Positions 23,388 to 31,386 of a stretch of 64,000 bases of DNA are shown here, piece after piece (the stretch's first letter is position 1; every line of letters begins with the position of its first letter). The notes under the pieces were generated by a model that saw only the letters and a list, made by a program, of their open reading frames with translations, had not been told where the DNA came from and did no database searches. This DNA is from Streptomyces sp. TSRI0281 (GTDB taxonomy: Bacteria; Actinomycetota; Actinomycetes; Streptomycetales; Streptomycetaceae), in the NCBI RefSeq assembly GCF_001905125.1, contig NZ_LWLE01000034.1, forward strand, positions 1 through 64,000, read 5' to 3'. Made by a program: the position numbers and the translations under genes.

Positions 23388-23505
23388 GACTCTCCTAGCA
23401 GCCGGTCCAACAGGTGCTTCGGTCCATGGCTTTCAGGGCCTGTTCCGCAGCATCGCATACCCGCTGTTCCAGGACGCTGATCTCGTCCTGGCCGAACGCG
23501 GCACG
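23384..23505 (-). pseudogene. Remnant of an XRE/DUF5753 gene (C-terminal end)
   Basis: The sequence just upstream of the second DUF397 gene encodes DEISVLEQR in one frame, then YAMLR- and LLDRLLGES-like residues in another. These match the end of the intact XRE protein (NEVSILTQK, then YAMLR, then LLDRYLGEQ). An extra base shifts the frame, and the rest of the gene is missing. The terminal TGA overlapping the DUF397 ATG is preserved. Confidence 0.75.
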
Positions 23506-23536
23506 TGCGTGGCTCTCCACAGGGGCTTCGTCCGCG

Positions 23537-24334
23537 TCAGGCGTCCCGGTCCGGCGTGGCGTCTTCGACCGCCTCGCGGACGTCCGCGTCCGGGTCGGCC
23601 GACAGGTGGTGGAGAAGGTCCGCGACGCCCGGCGTCGACCAGTGGGCGACCGCGTCCACCAGGGCCACCCGGACCGTGGGGGCGGGGTGGTCGGCCAGGT
23701 GGGTCAGCTGGTCCAGTGGGCCGCGTCGGCGCATCCGGAACCAGTAGAGCGCATCCGTGAGTTGGGCGGGGTCTCCGGGGTCGCCCGCCGCGGCGATCCG
23801 GCGCAGGAGCACCGCTGCGGCGGGGGCAGGGCCGTCCAGGGGGTGCGGGCGGCGCCGGCGCAGGCGTTGTGAGCCGTACTCGCCGCGTACCCGGCAGCCG
23901 AAGCAGGTGCAGGGGGGCCTGCCGTGCGCGTCGGGGAGGTAGCGCCAGCCGGTGACCTGCTTGACCGGGCGCAGCCGGTGCACCTCGCGTCCGGTGACCG
24001 GACGGGGGACGAACACCTCCCAGCCGCGCGGGTCCTCCAGGGCGGCCGTGCGGCGGACCGCCTCGGCGGCGGTGGTGGTCGCGGGGTCCCGGTGGTAGCG
24101 GCCCAGGGTGACGGGTTCGTCGTCCGGCAGGCGGATGTGGACGGCGACGAGAGGGCCTTGCCCGCCGTGCCGGGCCAGTTCGCGCAGCCACTGGTGGGTG
24201 AGGGTGTACGAGGGGAGGACGGGGAAGCAGTAGAGGCCCCGTGATCCGGTGCGGCCGTGGCTGATGGCCCGTATTCCGGAGCGGCGGATGCGCGCCGCGT
24301 TCGCCGAGGGTGTCAGGTGCACGAACATCGCCAT
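23537..24334 (-). CDS. ADP-ribosyltransferase-like N-terminal domain with C-terminal HEAT repeats
   Basis: This is a 265-residue protein. The N-terminal ~130 residues show an ART-like pattern: FVHLTPSANAARIRRSGIRA (His-Thr, then I..SGIR), GLYCFPVLPSYTLTHQWLRE (Tyr), and WEVFVPRPVTGREVHRL (Glu), in the H-Y-E order of Tpt1/DarT-type folds. A Cys pair (CTCFGCRVRGEYG) follows. The last ~90 residues are HEAT-like helices (PTVRVALVDAVAHW, ADVREAVEDATPD). The enzymatic assignment is my inference; the family is conserved but, as far as I know, uncharacterised. TAGCAT lies 7 nt before the ATG, suggesting leaderless expression. Confidence 0.75.
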   Translation of the reverse strand: MAMFVHLTPSANAARIRRSGIRAISHGRTGSRGLYCFPVLPSYTLTHQWLRELARHGGQGPLVAVHIRLPDDEPVTLGRYHRDPATTTAAEAVRRTAALEDPRGWEVFVPRPVTGREVHRLRPVKQVTGWRYLPDAHGRPPCTCFGCRVRGEYGSQRLRRRRPHPLDGPAPAAAVLLRRIAAAGDPGDPAQLTDALYWFRMRRRGPLDQLTHLADHPAPTVRVALVDAVAHWSTPGVADLLHHLSADPDADVREAVEDATPDRDA

Positions 24335-24344
24335 GCCGCCGATG

Positions 24345-24845
24345 CTAAGCCGTGTCCGCGACGGCGTCGCCGGGATTCTCGTCGGGGGCCTTGCCCGGGG
24401 CCTGGGCGTCCCGGCTCCTGCGGTAGCTCACCCAACTGGCGCCCAGGGCGCCGGCTCCGGCGCAGAAGAGGGCGACCGTGATCCAGAGTTTCGTGTGGAG
24501 CGGTGAGGTGGACTCGTACGCCCAGCCGGGGCCCGCGAAGATCGTGTCGTCCTCGGTCACTCTTCCGCCGGTGATCTTCCCGGACTCCGTGTGGCCGTCG
24601 GCGAACGCCCACCTCCCGTAGCAGTAGGAGGGGCCTGATTGTCCGGCGCCGCCCTCGACGCACCGTGTGACGCTCCGGACGGTGGCGGACTCGCCGGTGA
24701 TGAGTTTCCGGGCGCCGTCCCCGGCCCACAGGACCATGAGGAGCGGAATGACGGAGACCAGGAGGAGTGGGCCGACGATCGCGCCCCAGGTCCTCACACG
24801 GGACTGCCAGGGGGGCCGGGCGTGCTGTTCGGTCGTCCCGCGCAT
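24345..24845 (-). CDS. Two-TM membrane protein, DUF3592-like layout
   Basis: This 166-residue protein has membrane segments at about residues 22-42 (IVGPLLLVSVIPLLMVLWAG) and 118-140 (LWITVALFCAGAGALGASWV). The extracytoplasmic loop between them carries three Cys (RCVEG, YCYG) and an acidic TEDDTIFAGPGW stretch. The layout recalls DUF3592-type proteins but I cannot assign it firmly. Its stop codon region forms the -10 hexamer of the next gene. GAAGGGG lies before the ATG. Function unknown. Confidence 0.7.
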   Translation of the reverse strand: MRGTTEQHARPPWQSRVRTWGAIVGPLLLVSVIPLLMVLWAGDGARKLITGESATVRSVTRCVEGGAGQSGPSYCYGRWAFADGHTESGKITGGRVTEDDTIFAGPGWAYESTSPLHTKLWITVALFCAGAGALGASWVSYRRSRDAQAPGKAPDENPGDAVADTA

Positions 24846-24962
24846 GACCCACCACGCCCCTTCCCCCGTGCCGATCCCCGGTCCCGGTCATCGGCCCCCT
24901 CCCCGATGGTACGAGCTACTGCTCTTCGGGGAGGGCGGGTCGGTGTCCCGGCGGGGTGCGGT

Positions 24963-25685
24963 TTACCAGCTGAGGGCGTCGGACATCTCGCGCTGCCAGT
25001 AGGTGACCTTCAGGGTGCTGTCCACGTACACGCTCTTGCTCAGCGGGACGACGGCCGCGGGGCCGGTGCTGTCGGAGACGCCGCCCCGGCCCGCGAAGCC
25101 GACGGACAGGTCCTTGGTCGAGTAGCCGCCGGTGCCGCTGCCGTCGGCGGAGGACGTCGTGACACCGGCGTATCCGGACTCACCCGGGGCGAGGGTGACC
25201 ACGGCCTGCGGCTGGCTGTCCTCGTAGACCGGCGGGACGGACTGGGCCTCGCCGAAGCGCAGTGCGGGGTAGTAGTGCGCGTCGCAGTTCTTGCTGCCGG
25301 TGTTGGTGACCGTGAGCAGCATGTGGTTGACGGGGCGGCTCACGGGGGTGAGCGTGAGCTTGGTGTTCGAGGCGTTGCACGTCGTGCGGCCCGAGCTGGA
25401 GCTCTTGGCCGGGGTCTTGGTGTCCGGGGTCTTGATGTCCGGGCCCTTGGCGTCGGGGGCGTTGGTGCTGCTCGTTCCGTCGATGGTTTCCGTGTCGCCG
25501 CTGCTGTCCTTGGCGTCGTCCTTCGCGGAGGGCTTCTGGTCCGCCTGGGCTCCGGTGGAGGCCGCCGGAGGCGTGGAGCCGGTGGCTCCCGCCGCGCTGT
25601 CCTCGCCATTGCAGGCGGTGAGCGAGAGGGCGGCCAGGAGGGCGGTCGCGGCGAGGGCGGTCGTGCGGATGCGGTTGCTGCGCAT
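24963..25685 (-). CDS. DUF4232 lipoprotein
   Basis: This is a 240-residue secreted lipoprotein. Signal peptide residues 1-25 end in the lipobox LTAC (LAALSLTACNGED), so the Cys is lipidated. A long Ser/Thr/Lys/Asp-rich linker (to ~98) spans the cell wall. The C-terminal DUF4232 domain (TCNASNTKLTLTPVSRPVNH, LLTVTNTGSKNC with a likely disulphide, ALRFGEAQSVPPV, TLAPGESGYAGV) is an Ig-like beta-sandwich common in Streptomyces lipoproteins of unknown role. Confidence 0.88.
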   Translation of the reverse strand: MRSNRIRTTALAATALLAALSLTACNGEDSAAGATGSTPPAASTGAQADQKPSAKDDAKDSSGDTETIDGTSSTNAPDAKGPDIKTPDTKTPAKSSSSGRTTCNASNTKLTLTPVSRPVNHMLLTVTNTGSKNCDAHYYPALRFGEAQSVPPVYEDSQPQAVVTLAPGESGYAGVTTSSADGSGTGGYSTKDLSVGFAGRGGVSDSTGPAAVVPLSKSVYVDSTLKVTYWQREMSDALSW

Positions 25686-25743
25686 GGTGTTTCTCCCCGT
25701 GGAGTGGTGCGTGGTGAGGTGGTGTGAAGGCTGACCTGACAGG

Positions 25744-25842
25744 TCAGTGATGGCGGATCAGGAGGGTCACGACCGTCGTGGCCGCGATCACCACACAGAT
25801 CGCCAGGACATCGATGGGCTCGATGCGGAAACGAAATGACAC
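25744..25842 (-). CDS. Possible 32-residue single-TM peptide
   Basis: A GTG at 25842 preceded by GGGAAG opens a 32-codon frame: MSFRFRIEPIDVLAICVVIA then a further hydrophobic stretch, ending LLIRHH. It is one transmembrane helix with a basic N-terminus. GC at third positions is fairly high and the ribosome binding site is reasonable. A longer in-frame reading to 26007 is unlikely. It lies just upstream of the DUF4232 lipoprotein gene in the same direction. It is unproven, with no family recognised. Confidence 0.45.
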   Translation of the reverse strand: MSFRFRIEPIDVLAICVVIAATTVVTLLIRHH

Positions 25843-26026
25843 GGCTGCTTCCCGGTGAGTGCTGGGCTGCCCTGCGGTGTGTCCACAGCTTGCGGGGCGA
25901 ACGATTCCGGCCGCAACGCCGCGCAGCCCATTGGGAATGCTGGAACGCCTGCGCGTACGGTGACCTGGGCAGATTCCACGTGCCTGGAACGGTGTTCCGG
26001 GACGCATCAGGAGGGGGAACGCCGTA

Positions 26027-27448
26027 GTGGCGACGCCGGAGGCCGTGGAGTTCGCGGCTCTGCTGAGAGAACTGAAGGACCGTTCGGGGCGCAGCTATGG
26101 GGTTCTCGCCGGAAGACTCCACGTCAGCACGTCCACGCTCCACCGGTACTGCAACGGGGACGCCGTGCCGAACGAGTACGCGCCGGTCGAGCGGCTGGCG
26201 CGGCTCTGCGGGGCCACGGGCGACGAGTTGGTGGCGCTGCACCGGCGGTGGATCGTGGCCGATGAGGCGCGGCGGCGGGGCGCGGGGAAGCCGGAGGCGG
26301 GGGCGATGCCTGCGCCGGTGCCTCCGGCGGAGGCAGTGGTTCCGGTGGCCCCGGTGGCGCGTCCGGTGGAGCCGGTGGCCGTGCCGGAGCCGCCGTCACA
26401 GCCGGAGGCCGTATCGCCGGCCGACGTACCTGCCGACGAACCGGCCGACGTACCTGCCGACGAACCCGCCGACGTACTTGCCGGGGGGCGTGCGGACTCG
26501 GCCGACCCGGCCCGTCGGGGGCGGTTCGCCTCGCGGCGGCTGCGCGTCCTGCTGGCGGCGACCGCCGTCGTCGCGCTCGCCGTCTCCGGTGCGCTCATCG
26601 CCAATAGCCTCGCGGGCTCACCGGCGGACGACGCGCGCAACGGCTCCGGCACCTCCGAAGGCCACGTTCCTCTCGTGCCCGGTGCCGACAAGAGCGACCT
26701 TGCGACGACCGGCACACCGACGCCCTCGGGGACACCCTCCAAGGACGGTTCCAAGGCCACGCCTTCCACGTCGGCAACGGGTTCCGCGCCTCCGAAGTCC
26801 GCTTCGCCCAAGGCGCCGGCCGCCGGTGGTGTACCCGTGACCGCCACCATCAGCTCGTACAACTACGAGGCGCCCTGCGGGCAGTACTACCTCCTCGACC
26901 AGAAGCCCGACGACGTACCGCCGCCGCCCGCACCGCAGGACACCCGGGGCTGGGCGAAGGCGCTCGGCGGGGTCGACGGCGGCGACATGATGCTCGAACT
27001 CACCCTCCAGGGAAACTCGAAGGAAGCGGTCGTCCTTCAGGGGCTGCACGTACGGGTGCTGGCCCGCAACGCACCGCTGCCCTGGTCGGCGTACTCGATG
27101 GGTGAGGGGTGCGGGAGTGGCATCACACCGCAGAGCTTCGACATCGACCTGGACGACGGCCGGCCCCGCTCGAAGCCGGTCGCCGGGAAGCAGGGCGACA
27201 CCGTCGTACCCGCGACGGACTTCCCCTACCGGGTCAGCTCCACCGACGTCGAGGTGTTCAACCTTGACGCGCACGTGGAGGGGCACGACGTGACCTGGTA
27301 CCTGGAGCTGGAGTGGAGCAGCGGGGGCCGGAGCGGGACACTGCGCATCGACGACCACGGCAAGCCGTTCCGTACGAGCAGCATCAAGGCCCGGCCCGAG
27401 TACATCTACTGGCACGACAGGGCGCAGTGGGCGGACCGCGGCTACTGA
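26027..27448 (+). CDS. Membrane-anchored helix-turn-helix protein
   Basis: This is a 473-residue protein. Residues ~5-75 are an XRE-like HTH (LLRELKDRSGRSYGVLAGRL, HVSTSTLHRYCNGDAVP, LARLCGATGDELVALHRRW). A Pro/Ala/Val-rich linker follows, with an 8-residue tandem repeat (DVPADEPA, coded by 24-bp units at 26420-26467 and onward). A single TM helix lies near residues 173-195 (LRVLLAATAVVALAVSGALI), then an extracytoplasmic region with a beta-rich domain (residues ~265-473, two Cys: APCGQYY and GEGCGSG). Such one-component anchored regulators are common in Streptomyces. The start is GTG at 26027 with AGGAGGGGG upstream. Confidence 0.85.
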   Translation: MATPEAVEFAALLRELKDRSGRSYGVLAGRLHVSTSTLHRYCNGDAVPNEYAPVERLARLCGATGDELVALHRRWIVADEARRRGAGKPEAGAMPAPVPPAEAVVPVAPVARPVEPVAVPEPPSQPEAVSPADVPADEPADVPADEPADVLAGGRADSADPARRGRFASRRLRVLLAATAVVALAVSGALIANSLAGSPADDARNGSGTSEGHVPLVPGADKSDLATTGTPTPSGTPSKDGSKATPSTSATGSAPPKSASPKAPAAGGVPVTATISSYNYEAPCGQYYLLDQKPDDVPPPPAPQDTRGWAKALGGVDGGDMMLELTLQGNSKEAVVLQGLHVRVLARNAPLPWSAYSMGEGCGSGITPQSFDIDLDDGRPRSKPVAGKQGDTVVPATDFPYRVSSTDVEVFNLDAHVEGHDVTWYLELEWSSGGRSGTLRIDDHGKPFRTSSIKARPEYIYWHDRAQWADRGY

Positions 27449-27477
27449 CGCCTCGTCGCGGCTTCCGACAGCCGAAC

Positions 27478-27518
27478 GCGGACGGCGCGGCACACAGGGT
27501 GTGTGCCGCGCCGTCCGC
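27478..27518. terminator. Bidirectional terminator between the HTH gene and argS
   Basis: A perfect 19-bp stem (27478-27496 with 27500-27518) closes a 3-nt GGG loop between convergent genes, without a T-run. Confidence 0.88.
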
Positions 27519-27558
27519 GTAACGGATTCGCCGGGTGCTCAGTGGCGCCCAGAGGTGC

Positions 27559-29343
27559 TCAGAGGCGCTCGGGCGTCCGGATGCCGAGGAGCTTCATGCC
27601 CTGGTGCAGCGTGCGGGCGGTCAGCTCGACCAGGAACAGCCGGTTCTCGACGACCTCCGGCGCGTTGTCTTCGCTGAGCACCTGGCACTGGTCGTAGAAC
27701 GTCGTGAGGTGCGACGCCAGCTGGTACAGATACGCGGCCAGCTTGTGCGGCTCGTACCCGGCGGCGACCTCGGCCAGCACCTCGCCGAACTGGTCCAGGT
27801 GCAGGCCCAGCGCGCGCTCGGCGGGGGCCAGCTCCAGCTCCGGGTGCGCGACCGGCTTCGCGTCCCCGGCCTTGCGCAGGATCGACCGGATACGCGCGAA
27901 CGCGTACTGGAGGTACACCGACGTGTCGCCGTGCAGCGACACCATCTGGTCCAGGTCGAACTTGTAGTCCCGCACGGCGGACGTGGACAGGTCCGCGTAC
28001 TTCACCGCGCCGACGCCGACGTACCGGCCGTTCTCGACGATCTCCTCCTCGGACAGGCCCACCTTCTCGGCCTTCTCCCGGACCACCGCGGTCGCCCTGG
28101 CCACGGCCTCGTCCAGCAGGTCCTCCAGCCGGACCGTGACGCCCTCACGGGTCTTGAACGGCTTGCCGTCCTTGCCGAGGACCGTGCCGAACGCCAGCTG
28201 GTGCGCATGGACGTCCTCGTTCAGCCAGCCGGCCCGGCGGGCCGTCTCGAAGACCATCTTGAAGTGCAGGGACTGCCGGGCGTCCACGACGTACAGAAGG
28301 GTGTTCGCCTTGAGGTTCTGCACCCGGTCGCGGATCGCGGAGAGGTCGGTGGCCGCGTAGCCGTAGCCGCCGTTCGTCTTCTTGACGATGAGCGGGACCT
28401 TGTTGCCGTCCGGGCCCTTCACATCGTCGAAGAACACGCACAGGGCACCCTCGGAGCGGACGGCGACGCCCGTCTCCTCCAGGATGCGGCAGGTCTCTTC
28501 GAGCATGTCGTTGTAGCCGGACTCGCCGACGATGTCGGGGTCGCGGATCTCCATGTCGAGCTTGTTGAAGACGGAGTAGAAGTAGATCTTCGACTCGTCG
28601 ACGAACCGCTGCCACATGGCCAGCGTCTCCGGATCGCCCGCCTGGAGGGCGACGACCCGGTCCCGGGAGCGCGCCTTGAACTCCTCGTCGGAGTCGAAGA
28701 GCGCCCGCGATGCCTTGTAGAGGCGGTTGAGGGAGGACATGGCGGCCTCGCCCGCGCTGCCGTCGCTGCCCTCGACGTCCTGGTGGCCCAGCTCGTCCGG
28801 GTGCTCGGTCAGATACTGGATGAGCATGCCGAACTGGGTGCCCCAGTCACCGATGTGGTGACGCCTGACGACGCTCTCGCCGGTGAACTCCAGGATCTGG
28901 ACCATCGCGTCACCGATGACCGCCGACCGCAGGTGACCGACGTGCATCTCCTTGGCCACGTTCGGCTGGGCGTAGTCGATGACCGTGGTGCCGGCCGTGG
29001 GGCTGAACGGGACGCCGAGACGGCCCTCGGCGTCCGCGGCCCGTGCGGCGAGCGTCTCGACGATCGCCCGGTCGGTGAGCGTCACATTCAGGAAGCCGGG
29101 GCCGGAGACCTCGATGTCCTTGATCAGACCGGTCTCCGGGAGGGCGGCGGTGACCTGGGACGCCAGCTCGCGGGGGTTGCCCTTGAGCTTCTTGGCGAGG
29201 GCGAGGATGCCGTTGGCCTGGAAGTCGGCCCGGTCGCTTCGGCGCAGCAGCGGGTCCGCGGTGCCGGCCTCCGGCAGGGCTGCCGTCAGGGCGTCCGCCA
29301 GCTGCTGCTGGAGCGTGGAAGCGAGGGAAGTGACCGATGCCAT
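27559..29343 (-). CDS. argS: Arginine--tRNA ligase
   Basis: This 594-residue class I synthetase has the N-terminal tRNA-recognition (Arg-tRNA additional) domain, then the HIGH box in NVAKEMHVGHLRSAVIGD (as HVGH), and a C-terminal DALR anticodon-binding domain ending LLGIRTPERL. The KMSKS site is replaced by a KFKTREG-like loop (DGKPFKTREG), common in ArgRS. The start ATG at 29343 begins MASVTSLASTLQQQLADALT; upstream in-frame sequence runs antisense to lysS and is not coding. It is divergent from lysS with a ~135-bp shared upstream region. Confidence 0.97.
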   Translation of the reverse strand: MASVTSLASTLQQQLADALTAALPEAGTADPLLRRSDRADFQANGILALAKKLKGNPRELASQVTAALPETGLIKDIEVSGPGFLNVTLTDRAIVETLAARAADAEGRLGVPFSPTAGTTVIDYAQPNVAKEMHVGHLRSAVIGDAMVQILEFTGESVVRRHHIGDWGTQFGMLIQYLTEHPDELGHQDVEGSDGSAGEAAMSSLNRLYKASRALFDSDEEFKARSRDRVVALQAGDPETLAMWQRFVDESKIYFYSVFNKLDMEIRDPDIVGESGYNDMLEETCRILEETGVAVRSEGALCVFFDDVKGPDGNKVPLIVKKTNGGYGYAATDLSAIRDRVQNLKANTLLYVVDARQSLHFKMVFETARRAGWLNEDVHAHQLAFGTVLGKDGKPFKTREGVTVRLEDLLDEAVARATAVVREKAEKVGLSEEEIVENGRYVGVGAVKYADLSTSAVRDYKFDLDQMVSLHGDTSVYLQYAFARIRSILRKAGDAKPVAHPELELAPAERALGLHLDQFGEVLAEVAAGYEPHKLAAYLYQLASHLTTFYDQCQVLSEDNAPEVVENRLFLVELTARTLHQGMKLLGIRTPERL

Positions 29344-29478
29344 GGCCTGGCTGCCGTTTCCGTAGGGGTACAGGGGATCACCCGAGTATCCCACGCGGCG
29401 CAAAGCCGTTTTCGCGCTGTGGGTGGTACCTGGGAGAATGGGCGGTGCCCCCCGATGGGACCTACACGAGAGAAGGAC

Positions 29479-31269
29479 GTGCCGACCGTGGCCGAGAGTC
29501 AGAGCAGCACCGAGACCGACTGGGTCTCCCGCTTCGCGGACGATGTCATCGCCGAATCGGAGCGTCGTGCGCCTGGCAAACCGGTCGTCGTCGCCTCCGG
29601 GCTCTCCCCGTCGGGCCCGATCCACCTCGGCAACCTCCGCGAGGTCATGACCCCGCACCTGGTCGCCGACGAGATCCGCCGCCGCGGGCACACCGTGCGG
29701 CACCTGATCTCCTGGGACGACTACGACCGCTATCGCAAGGTCCCCAACGGGGTCCCCGGCGTCGACGCGTCCTGGGCCGAGCACATCGGCAAGCCGCTGA
29801 CCTCGGTGCCCGCCCCGGCCGGATCGGCGTACGCCAACTGGGCCGAGCACTTCAAGGCCGCGATGACGGGCGCACTGGACGAGCTGGGTGTCGAGTACGA
29901 CGGAATCAGCCAGACGGAGCAGTACACCGCCGGTACGTACCGCGAGCAGATCCTGCACGCGATGAAGCACCGCGGTGACATCGACGCCGTCCTGGACCGC
30001 TACCGGACGAAGAAGGACGGCGCGGCCGGTGCCGGTGCCGGTCCCGGTGCTGCGGGCAAGGGCGGCAAGAAGCCCCAGCAGCAGCAGAAGAAGGTCGACG
30101 AGGCCGAGCTGGAGGCCGCCGAGGGCTCCGGCGCCGCCGACGAGGACGACGGCAGCGGCAGCTCGGCGGGCTACTTCCCGTACAAGCCCTACTGCGGCAA
30201 CTGCGAGAAGGACCTCACCGTCGTCACCTCGTACGACGACGACAGCACCGAGCTGAACTACACCTGCTCGGCGTGCGGCTTCGCCGAAACGGTTCGGCTG
30301 AACGAGTTCAACCGCGGCAAGCTCGTCTGGAAGGTCGACTGGCCGATGCGCTGGGCGTACGAGGGCGTGATCTTCGAGCCCAGCGGCGTGGACCACTCCT
30401 CGCCCGGCTCGTCGTTCGTCGTCGGCGGCCAGATCGTGCGCGAGGTCTTCGACGGTGTCCAGCCGATCGGCCCGATGTACGCGTTCGTCGGCATCTCCGG
30501 CATGGCGAAGATGTCCTCCAGCAAGGGCGGTGTGCCCACCCCGGCCGACGCCCTGAAGATCATGGAGGCGCCGCTGCTGCGCTGGCTGTACGCCCGCCGC
30601 AAGCCCAACCAGTCCTTCAAGATCGCCTTCGACCAGGAGATCCAGCGGCTGTACGACGAGTGGGACTCGCTGGGCCGCAAGGTCGCCGACGGCTCGGTGC
30701 TGCCCGCCGACGCCGCCGCGTACGCCCGCGCGATCGGCACGGCCGCCGGTGAGCTGCCGAGCACCCCGCGCCCCCTGCCGTACCGGACCCTCGCCTCGGT
30801 CGCCGACATCACCGCCGGTGCCGAGGACCAGACGCTGCGCATTCTCGGCGAGCTGGACCCGGAGAACCCGCTGACCTCGCTGGACGAGGCCCGCCCGCGC
30901 CTCGACCGCGCCGAGAACTGGATCACCACCCAGGTCCCGGCCGAGGCCCGCACGATCGTGCGCGACGAGCCGGACAAGGAACTGCTCGGCTCGCTGGACG
31001 AGCAGGGCCGCGAGTCGCTGCGGCTGCTCCTGGAGGGGCTGGACTCGCACTGGTCGCTGGACGGGCTGACGACGCTCGTCTACGGGGTGCCGAAGATGCT
31101 GGCCGGTCTGGAGCCGGACGCCAAGCCGACGCCCGAGCTGAAGGCGGCCCAGCGGTCGTTCTTCGCCCTGCTGTACCGGCTGCTGGTCAGCCGGGACACC
31201 GGGCCGCGACTGCCCACGCTGCTGCTGGCCGTGGGCGCGGACCGGGTGCGCAGGCTGCTGGGCGCGTAG
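29479..31269 (+). CDS. lysS: Lysine--tRNA ligase, class I (LysK type)
   Basis: This 596-residue class I LysRS is the archaeal-type enzyme used by Streptomyces and some other bacteria in place of class II LysRS. The HIGH motif is HLGN in PSGPIHLGNLREVMTPHL, KMSKS is KMSSS in SGMAKMSSSKGG, and a zinc ribbon uses YCGNC and CSACG cysteines. A ~50-residue Gly/Ala/Gln/Lys/Glu low-complexity insertion (about residues 178-230) precedes the ribbon. GTG 29479 is kept as start; GAAGGA at 29472-29477 is better spaced for the GTG at 29488 (MAESQSSTETD), so the true start may be three codons later. Confidence 0.95.
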   Translation: MPTVAESQSSTETDWVSRFADDVIAESERRAPGKPVVVASGLSPSGPIHLGNLREVMTPHLVADEIRRRGHTVRHLISWDDYDRYRKVPNGVPGVDASWAEHIGKPLTSVPAPAGSAYANWAEHFKAAMTGALDELGVEYDGISQTEQYTAGTYREQILHAMKHRGDIDAVLDRYRTKKDGAAGAGAGPGAAGKGGKKPQQQQKKVDEAELEAAEGSGAADEDDGSGSSAGYFPYKPYCGNCEKDLTVVTSYDDDSTELNYTCSACGFAETVRLNEFNRGKLVWKVDWPMRWAYEGVIFEPSGVDHSSPGSSFVVGGQIVREVFDGVQPIGPMYAFVGISGMAKMSSSKGGVPTPADALKIMEAPLLRWLYARRKPNQSFKIAFDQEIQRLYDEWDSLGRKVADGSVLPADAAAYARAIGTAAGELPSTPRPLPYRTLASVADITAGAEDQTLRILGELDPENPLTSLDEARPRLDRAENWITTQVPAEARTIVRDEPDKELLGSLDEQGRESLRLLLEGLDSHWSLDGLTTLVYGVPKMLAGLEPDAKPTPELKAAQRSFFALLYRLLVSRDTGPRLPTLLLAVGADRVRRLLGA

Positions 31270-31286
31270 GCGTCGCGTTTTCCGTA

Positions 31287-31329
31287 CGGAAGGGCCGTCA
31301 CTCCGGAGACCGGGGTGACGGCCCTTCCG
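31287..31329. terminator. Bidirectional terminator between lysS and the DUF2637 gene
   Basis: An 18-bp stem with one G-T pair (from CGGAAGGGCCGTCAC at 31287 to GTGACGGCCCTTCCG ending at 31329) closes a 7-nt loop between convergent genes. Confidence 0.85.
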
Positions 31330-31386
31330 CCGTTGGCGCGTGAGGTGCGCGGCCGTTACGCGAGGTGCGCGGCTGCGGGACGGCCC

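Larger units (their letters stand above)
23125..23505. repeat. Segmental duplication, copy B
   Basis: This is the second copy of the unit at 21801-22135. It contains a DUF397 gene with two internal repeats and a decayed fragment of the XRE gene 3' end. Homology fades at about 23500, where the ADP-ribosyltransferase-like/HEAT gene begins to end. Confidence 0.7.

Noticed and set aside
26027..26300. Reading the membrane-anchored HTH gene as a phage-type repressor
   Set aside because: It has a transmembrane helix and a large exported domain and no phage neighbours, so a chromosomal anchored regulator fits better.
27559..31050. Very long open frame on the minus strand running through lysS
   Set aside because: Only 27559-29343 is argS. 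The rest is antisense to lysS and open only because of high GC; it has no family-like sequence.
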